Source: Tolypeutes matacus
Lineage: Eukaryota; Chordata; Mammalia; Cingulata; Chlamyphoridae
NCBI GenBank assembly: GCA_026826555.1
Contig: JAKSZT010000142.1
Coordinates: 2,338,047-2,402,046 of the forward strand
DNA: 64,000 nucleotides
Direction of reading: 5' to 3'
Of the stretch, positions 58,416 to 64,000 are shown piece by piece (position 1 is the stretch's first letter; each line of letters begins with the position of its first letter). The position numbers and the translations under genes were made by a program. Under the pieces are notes generated by a model. It saw only the letters and a program-made list of their open reading frames with translations. It did not search any database and was not told where the DNA came from.

Positions 58416-59070
58416 TTTCTCTTGCACAAAGATAAAATACTTGTTAAGCATCTACCCACCTCATTTGGTTGGTCAACACAGTGATGCAATTGCAGGAAAT
58501 CAACATTAGTTCATAGCAGAGGTATTTCTATAATCAACGTCAGCAGTCACTGAATTCTGGCCATAGTTAATCTTTACTCAACATATTTACTACAGGACAT
58601 TGTCAAACCGATAGTCCATACTTTACAATACAAGCACTCATATTTAGAATATCTGACTTTTGTCAGATATAAACATTTAGTTGTTTTCGTTCCCCCAAAA
58701 TATTCATGTGTTCTAGAGAGTACATTCCCTCCCAGTCACTTGCAACAGCCTCTAAGAAAAGAGGCAAACATGAAAGCACTTAATATGGTACCCTGTATAT
58801 ATTCCCTGTACACTGTAGAAATGATTGAATTTTGTGGTTGACAATGGTACTGATGAATGAATTTCTTTAGTTCAAAAGACAGAAGATAATGGAGGGTTTG
58901 GGGGTAACCAAAAATATTTTCTATTTAATATTTTTGTAATTCTTTTTTTGTTATAAAATGAATTTATCTTATTTAGCTTCAGTCCCTAAATTCCAAAGTG
59001 GATTTCCTAGTTTTAATAATGCAGTAAACTCCAGGAAAATTCTCATAGTCTGGGATATATTAAAGATGCA
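58416..59070. other. No feature recognised
   Basis: 3' flank of the OR pseudogene. AT-rich, nothing assigned. Confidence 0.4.
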
Positions 59071-59074
59071 AATG

Positions 59075-59210
59075 ATCCTAGAATCACGTGCAATAAATTC
59101 TACCCACATTCCCATTCTAATGAAGATGAAACTAAGACTCAGGGTTATGGTAACTTTTTCAAGGAATTGCTAGTTAGAGGCAGAATCTAGGTTTTTCACC
59201 TACATGTATG
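59075..59210 (-). repeat. MIR SINE, old
   Basis: 'gaagatgaaactaagactca', 'gttatggtaactttttcaag' and 'gttagaggcagaatctagg' match the MIR core in reverse complement. Confidence 0.65.
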
Positions 59211-59445
59211 GATATTTGTTTATTTTATAAGCAGTAACAAGTTATTTCAGTGCTGTGATACTATCATTTTTATAATCAAAAGCAACATTGTAAATAATAA
59301 TGTCCTAAAGGCTCTGAACCATTTTCTCCAGTTTAAACACAGTGTTTGATTTAAGTACCCCCATGAAATGGTGGTCCTTCAACATATTTGATATAGTGAA
59401 TTACTAGAATTTAAAAAAAATAATAATCATCTAGTCAAATACATT

Positions 59446-59571
59446 TATTTTACAGATTATGAAAGTGTAGACTAGGGAATAAAATAGCTTTTCCAAGTTC
59501 ATACAATCTATTTTACAGATTATGAAATTGTGGACTAAGGAATAAAATAGCTTTTCCAAGTTCATACAACT
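59446..59571 (-). repeat. 63-bp tandem duplication of a MIR-like core
   Basis: Copies at 59446-59508 and 59509-59571 both read 'tattttacagattatgaaa' and 'ttttccaagttcatacaa', with only a few mismatches. Each resembles the MIR core ('ttttacagatgaggaaact...caaggtcacaca'). Confidence 0.85.
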
Positions 59572-59601
59572 GTTTTTGATGAAAAAATCAAGCTTAGAAG
59601 T

Positions 59602-59627
59602 TCTCTCTCTCTCTCTCTCTCTCTCTC
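59602..59627. repeat. (TC)n microsatellite
   Basis: About 13 uninterrupted TC units. Confidence 0.95.
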
Positions 59628-59713
59628 CTCTCCCCCAACTGAACCAGACAAAGTCCAGTTACAATAAATGACCTTTTGTTCATTGTCATTCTGAGAGTAT
59701 ACAGTTTTAATGC

Positions 59714-59738
59714 AAAAAAAAAAAAAAAAAAAAAAAAA
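59714..59738. repeat. (A)25 tract
   Basis: Uninterrupted run of A. No retroposon body was recognised immediately upstream on plus. Confidence 0.9.
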
Positions 59739-59821
59739 CCCAGTGGATATACAGGGGTCTGTAATCACTAATAATTAATCAATTGTCTGACATTGTCAAA
59801 GTTTGCATAATATTTTGTGTA

Positions 59822-60274
59822 GCATTGCCCTATCATGGTGTTGGAGATTAAATCATGCCCCCCACAAAAAGGCATGTCCAGGTTCCAAACCCATGTCAGT
59901 GAGTGTGAACCTATTTACAAATAAGACCTTTGAAGATATTATCGAAACTGAACAGTGGCTGAAGTCTTTAGAAGTGAAGGAAATTGGTCACAGAGAGAGG
60001 AGGCTATGTGAAGCAGCCAGAAGCTAGAAGTCAATGGAACCCATAAGAGAAAGAACAATTTCTATCTCTACTTCAGCCTACCAGCTTCTTCTGGGGAATT
60101 CATTGAAACCTTCACTGGGGTTCCTGAATTGCAGCCTGCCCTACTGAATTCAGACTTGCCAATTCCCATAGTCACTTGAGCCAATTCCTGTCATAAATAT
60201 CTTAATATGTACATATATATTTATTTACACCCTGTCAGTTCTATTTCTTTGGGGAAGCTGACTAATACATCTGC
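59822..60274 (+). mobile_element. MLT1/MaLR-like solo LTR
   Basis: 'gattaaatcatgccccccac', 'gtgaacctatttacaaataa', 'gacctttgaagatattat', 'gaattcagacttgccaattc' and the end 'aagctgactaatacat' follow the general order of MaLR LTRs (start with a 'gtccccccaaa' stretch, 'atttggaaatagg', 'cttccagcc', and an end in 'actaataca'). No internal genes. Family assignment is tentative. Confidence 0.5.
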
Positions 60275-60284
60275 ACATAGGTGA

Positions 60285-60440
60285 AGATAAATCAGTATTT
60301 AGAAAACAGATAAGTAGATTGTGGGGAGTTAAATGGAAATATAGATCAATAAAAGTGAGTTAATGGATGCATAGGTGGGTAAAGGGATGGACAGGTGAAA
60401 AGTTATGTGGTAATATGGATAGACAGACAGATATTTATCA
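60285..60440. repeat. Degenerate (TGGA)/(GATA)-type simple repeat
   Basis: Loose repeats such as 'ggatgcataggtgggtaaag', 'ggatggacagg' and 'ggatagacagacagata'. Confidence 0.6.
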
Positions 60441-62700
60441 TTCATAAAGAAATAAATATGCAGTTTAATGTGCTAACTCAATAGTATGTATGTTTGTATA
60501 TCTAACCTATACCAACTATAAATCACAACTTTGTTACTGATTTAAAATTGTTTGAAAACTTATTGCATTTAATATAGTGAAAAATATTGCCTTAAATGCA
60601 GTTCTTATGATGAAGTGTTGCCAGTTCAAGTTACAAATGTGTTCAATGGTCACTGAAGAACTCTACTAATGGATTAATGTGAGGAAAAAATAATTAAAAA
60701 TTCATTTGTGTATTCATGACTCTCTGAATATTATAAAACTATATTCCCACTTTCTCTACTCTGTTATTAAGACTGAATTTCTAAATTCGAAAGTCTATAG
60801 TACATTCTGATCAACAGCATATGGTTAGCTAATCAGGGTAAGGAATGTGGCATATTTTTTTCTGTCAGGCTATGAACTCTGTTCTCCATTTTAGCATATT
60901 AATACACATACTGCAAAATTAATCAGTGTCATGGGTTACATTATATAGATGTTTGCAAGTGTTCTAAATTAAAGCCATGACAAATTTCAAGCTTTAGGAA
61001 TACAGCATAGGAAATGAACCCCCAAGAAAATGTCTAGATAATTGGGTTAAGCACCACCCTAAGAAAATTTGACTGAAGCACAATCCTATGCTTGCTCTAA
61101 ACCCTCCACTAATGGGGTTCTTTCTCTTCTTGCCTCATATTCTCTATTGGCAATCTCTTAAATGAACCTGCTCTTTAATTCCTCATACTCACAGCTATAG
61201 CAAAGAAGCCCAAGACTGAGTGCCAACTGTTCACTGCAAAAGATAAACCTAGCAAGTGAATGATATCAGGAAATATTAAGTCTAATTTCATGATGCTGTT
61301 TCTTCACCTCCACGAGTCACAGGCCTCATCAAAACTATCTGTATTGTGGTTCTATAGAGTTAGTTTAATTCCTTTCTTCATTTATTTCTTCTTTAATTAA
61401 TAATATTCCTGTTCTACATTTACCTCCACTGAACTTAAGCTATTGCACAGGTTAATCTCTAATCATAGTCTAATAAACATAACCAGGGAAATGCATAATT
61501 ACAGAGATGTCAAAATACTTAATATTGTCCAAAACAATACAGTGTACACACCTTCCAAAACAAAATTGAAATTTTTCTTAGACTGGATGAACCTCAAGCA
61601 CTAAACCATCAACACCATGTTGGGCCCTTGGCATTAAATTCTCCTTAGCCATATTTCTCTCCCAGCAGCAAATCCATGGCTTCTGCTCAAGAACTAATAT
61701 CCTCTGCTCATGCAAGAAGCTAAAAAGAAATTGATAAAGTGACTTTCCATCTAGTGATGTAGCTGGAGATATATGAAGTTTCATTTTAGGAAATGACATT
61801 GAAAGACTCTTTTGGCATGCCAATTTTCAGGCCATTTATCACTTTGCCCCCTCTTCTTCCAGAACACCTATTAAGAAAAAGGAAAGAGCAGTTCATTTTT
61901 CATAAAAATTCAATAGTTTTAGAACCAAGACATAGTACAGTTGAATTACATCAACTTTCGAGGTTTAATCTAAGCCCTAACTTTTCAAAAGTGACTTCTT
62001 TAATTCTTGTATTGATCTCTCTTTACTGGTTTCAGAGCTAATATTTTCTGCACTATTAATTTTAGGCACTGCTTTACATTGTTATCTAACCATTTCCTAA
62101 GTCTGTGTCTCTTCTTCTAATAGTTGGTAAGCATTTTGAGACAGACTTTTTCCTTGCCTGTTTTTGTTATTGTTTGCTTTTAGTCTGGCAAAAACACCTT
62201 AACTTAAAGTACAGTTAGGAGTAGTGATATAGTACACTTTTTAAGTTGTGCCTTTTTCTAAATAAATGTACTTTTGTGTTCTCCTCTTTAATATTCTACT
62301 CTTCTTTGACAATAAACTATCATAGATATCACACAACTGCTCACGTGGAGACAATTTCAAAGATGATAAATGTCCTGTTAAATTCTGCCATTAACTATCT
62401 ATGAGACCTTGTACAAATCTCTGATTTGAATATATCTGCTCTAAGTTCTTTAAACCTCTATTATTCTAGTGTCTAGGATTTCTGATCCCCAATTCATGTT
62501 TTTTATGATTGTTCAAGTATAAAATTCCTTAGAGCAGATTTCTAGAAGTAGAATTGAGAAGATCAGGAATAATTCATTGGGTTCATTTAAAATGGCAGTG
62601 AGAAAGTAAAGCTGAGGGAAGCTAATGTGATTTTTCATGGATATCTGAAAGACCATAAAGATAGGTGGAACCACACCTTGGATCTGTGGTACTCAAAAAA
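60441..62700. other. Mostly unrecognised DNA, faint L2 and MIR traces
   Basis: No gene seen. A weak L2-like segment lies near 62095-62160 ('ggtaagcattttgagacaga') and a MIR-like piece near 62365-62440 ('tctatgagaccttgtacaaa'). Both are low confidence. Confidence 0.35.
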
Positions 62701-62702
62701 CT

Positions 62703-63349
62703 GAGACACCAGGTGTCCTGGTTTGAGTCTTTTGTGGACCCCAGAAGAGGATGTTCTTAAGTTAAACCATTCCTGTGCATGTAAACCTATTGCATTTGGG
62801 GCCTTTTGGTTAGATTCAGTAAAAGTACCTTTTGATTAGATCATTGGGTTAGATGGCTTTAGGGCCTTTGATTAGACTACTTCAGTGAGGCAGAACTCAG
62901 GGTGGGTCTCAGCGCCCTTGCTAAAGTCTTATGTAAAGGGAAAACTGAAATCAGAAACACATAGAGAAAGAGAGCTGTCATATTTTACCCTGCCATGTAA
63001 GAGAGGATTCCAGCATTGCCTACAGCTGTAGAAATTTGAAGAAATCCAGAAGGCTGAGAGAAGCCAGAGGCTGGAATAGGTGGAGCAGCTATAGCTGAAG
63101 TGTCCAGGCCTGGGAGGGACAAGGAGGCTGCTGTTACACCCTGCCAGGTGCTTGAAGGCCCACAGCTGAGCTGCAAGAAAAAGCATCTTTTAAAGATGCC
63201 TGTTCACCCTCAGCTGCAATTCGGTGAGACATTAACTCTGATGATGCCTTGATTTCGACATTTTCGCAGCTTTTACTCCCATAAATTCCTATTATAAAAG
63301 CCAGCTCATTTCTGGTGCAGCACATGGGCAGTTTTTAGCAAACTAAAAC
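62703..63349 (+). mobile_element. Solo LTR-like element, same family as 45712-46374
   Basis: Begins 'tgtcctggtttgagtctttt', contains 'gatgatgccttgatttcgac' and 'aaattcctattataaaagcc', and ends 'ttagcaaactaaaaca', giving TG...CA termini. No gag, pol or env was seen. The 3' part recurs at 20600-20812 and, inverted, at 20813-21055. It could be a lineage-specific ERVL/MaLR LTR or another non-autonomous repeat; 5-bp target duplications were not found. Confidence 0.5.
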
Positions 63350-63734
63350 AAAAACCTTTGCCTACCAGGCTTATACAGAAAAGGGAAGATGCAGAGAGAT
63401 AGCTTTTATTATTTTTTTCTAGGGTAATAAGTTCCATGACCCCTTGTTTTCTAGCATAGGGAAGAGCAAACATATAAAGAGATATGTTACACAACCCGTG
63501 TCATGGCAATGAAAAATATGGTAGTTGAGCAGGAAACCAAGGTGACTCCATAGTTCTGTGAGGTCAGAGTCTAAAGGAGAAAGGACTCCAGTTCTATGCC
63601 CCTCAAATCATCCTGGAGACCCAGAAGGACAATTGTCACATGTTGATTCAATGATACTGAGAGGAAGTGCCCTGTGAAGCCTCCAAGGAGGCAGGAAAAC
63701 AAAATTCTGTGGGGTAGAAATTAAACCATACTAA

Positions 63735-63930
63735 CATTTACTTAATACTCTGCCCTAAATGCTTATTATGTATTAATTACTATAATACTCAAAACAATCC
63801 TGTAAAGAAGATTAATCATTGTTAACATCAACATTTTAGAGTTGCAGAAAATGAAGCAGAATAAGTATAAGTAATTTGACTAAGATTATAGCTCTAACAA
63901 ATTGTGGAGCCAAGGTTCAATCCAGGCTTT
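63735..63930 (-). repeat. MIR SINE, old
   Basis: 'tgcttattatgtattaatta', 'caaaacaatcctgtaaagaa' and 'gcagaaaatgaagcagaata', then 'aatttgactaagattatagc', match MIR in reverse complement. Confidence 0.7.
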
Positions 63931-63945
63931 TCCTTCTTTCCTTCT

Positions 63946-64000
63946 CTCTTTAATTCCTTCCTTCCTTCCTTCCTTCCTTCCTTCCTTCCTTCCTTCCTTC
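63946..64000. repeat. (TTCC)n microsatellite, runs off the window
   Basis: Imperfect CTTC units become a perfect TTCC repeat from about 63955 to the last base. The true length is unknown. Confidence 0.95.

Noticed and set aside
1..64000. CRISPR arrays, operons, bacterial or phage genes
   Set aside because: No spaced direct repeats and no prokaryotic gene structure. The repeats and single-exon receptors are those of a mammal.

Overview
The window is nuclear DNA of a placental mammal, AT-rich and dominated by interspersed repeats. Several repeats point to a xenarthran, most likely an armadillo. There are at least five insertions of tRNA-derived SINEs of the armadillo DAS type, one of them young with a perfect 16-bp target-site duplication. 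There are also L1 elements with the long 3' region I associate with Xenarthra. Older mammal-wide repeats (MIR, L2, MER5A, hAT-Charlie-like, MaLR-like LTRs) complete the picture. The lineage call is by recognition of repeats, not by a database search.

The protein-coding content is a stretch of an olfactory receptor (OR) cluster of family 4, closest to subfamily OR4K (in human the OR4K genes lie in the 14q11.2 cluster). Three OR loci are present. The first, at 4541-5494 (minus), is an intact 317-residue receptor. The second, at 29312-30207 (minus), is an OR4K15-like pseudogene with three frame-breaking lesions. The third, at 57454-58415 (plus), is broken at one place only, by a 16-bp tandem duplication inside the DRY box with an adjacent 2-bp loss. 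Each has a good splice acceptor 24-50 bp upstream of its ATG, the usual OR layout of a non-coding 5' exon followed by a single coding exon. No other host gene could be supported.

Layout: 1-9.2 kb, sparse old repeats and the intact OR; 9.3-21.4 kb, an old L1 carrying a MER5A, then a nearly full-length L1 (L1-A, plus) carrying a tRNA-Tyr pseudogene and a SINE, then fragments of an LTR-like repeat; 21.5-26.5 kb, a mosaic of minus-strand L1 pieces with a composite SINE; 26.5-30.2 kb, L1 3' ends, a long SINE and the second OR; 30.2-35.9 kb, mostly unique DNA with MIR and L2; 35.966-45.328 kb, a full-length L1 (L1-B, plus) bounded by 10-bp target-site duplications; 45.4-54.26 kb, old L1, an LTR-like element and another nearly full-length L1 (L1-D, minus) with two SINE insertions; 54.3-64 kb, the third OR among MIRs, LTR-like elements and simple repeats.

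I found no undescribed multi-gene system. The most interesting signals are in the transposable elements. L1-B appears to carry a 3' transduction. L1-A and L1-B share a doubled 3' region of about 1.5-2 kb in addition to an ordinary L1 3' UTR. Their 5' UTRs contain repeated monomer-like modules. The OR lesion at the DRY box is a clear single-event gene death, or an assembly artefact that reads could test.
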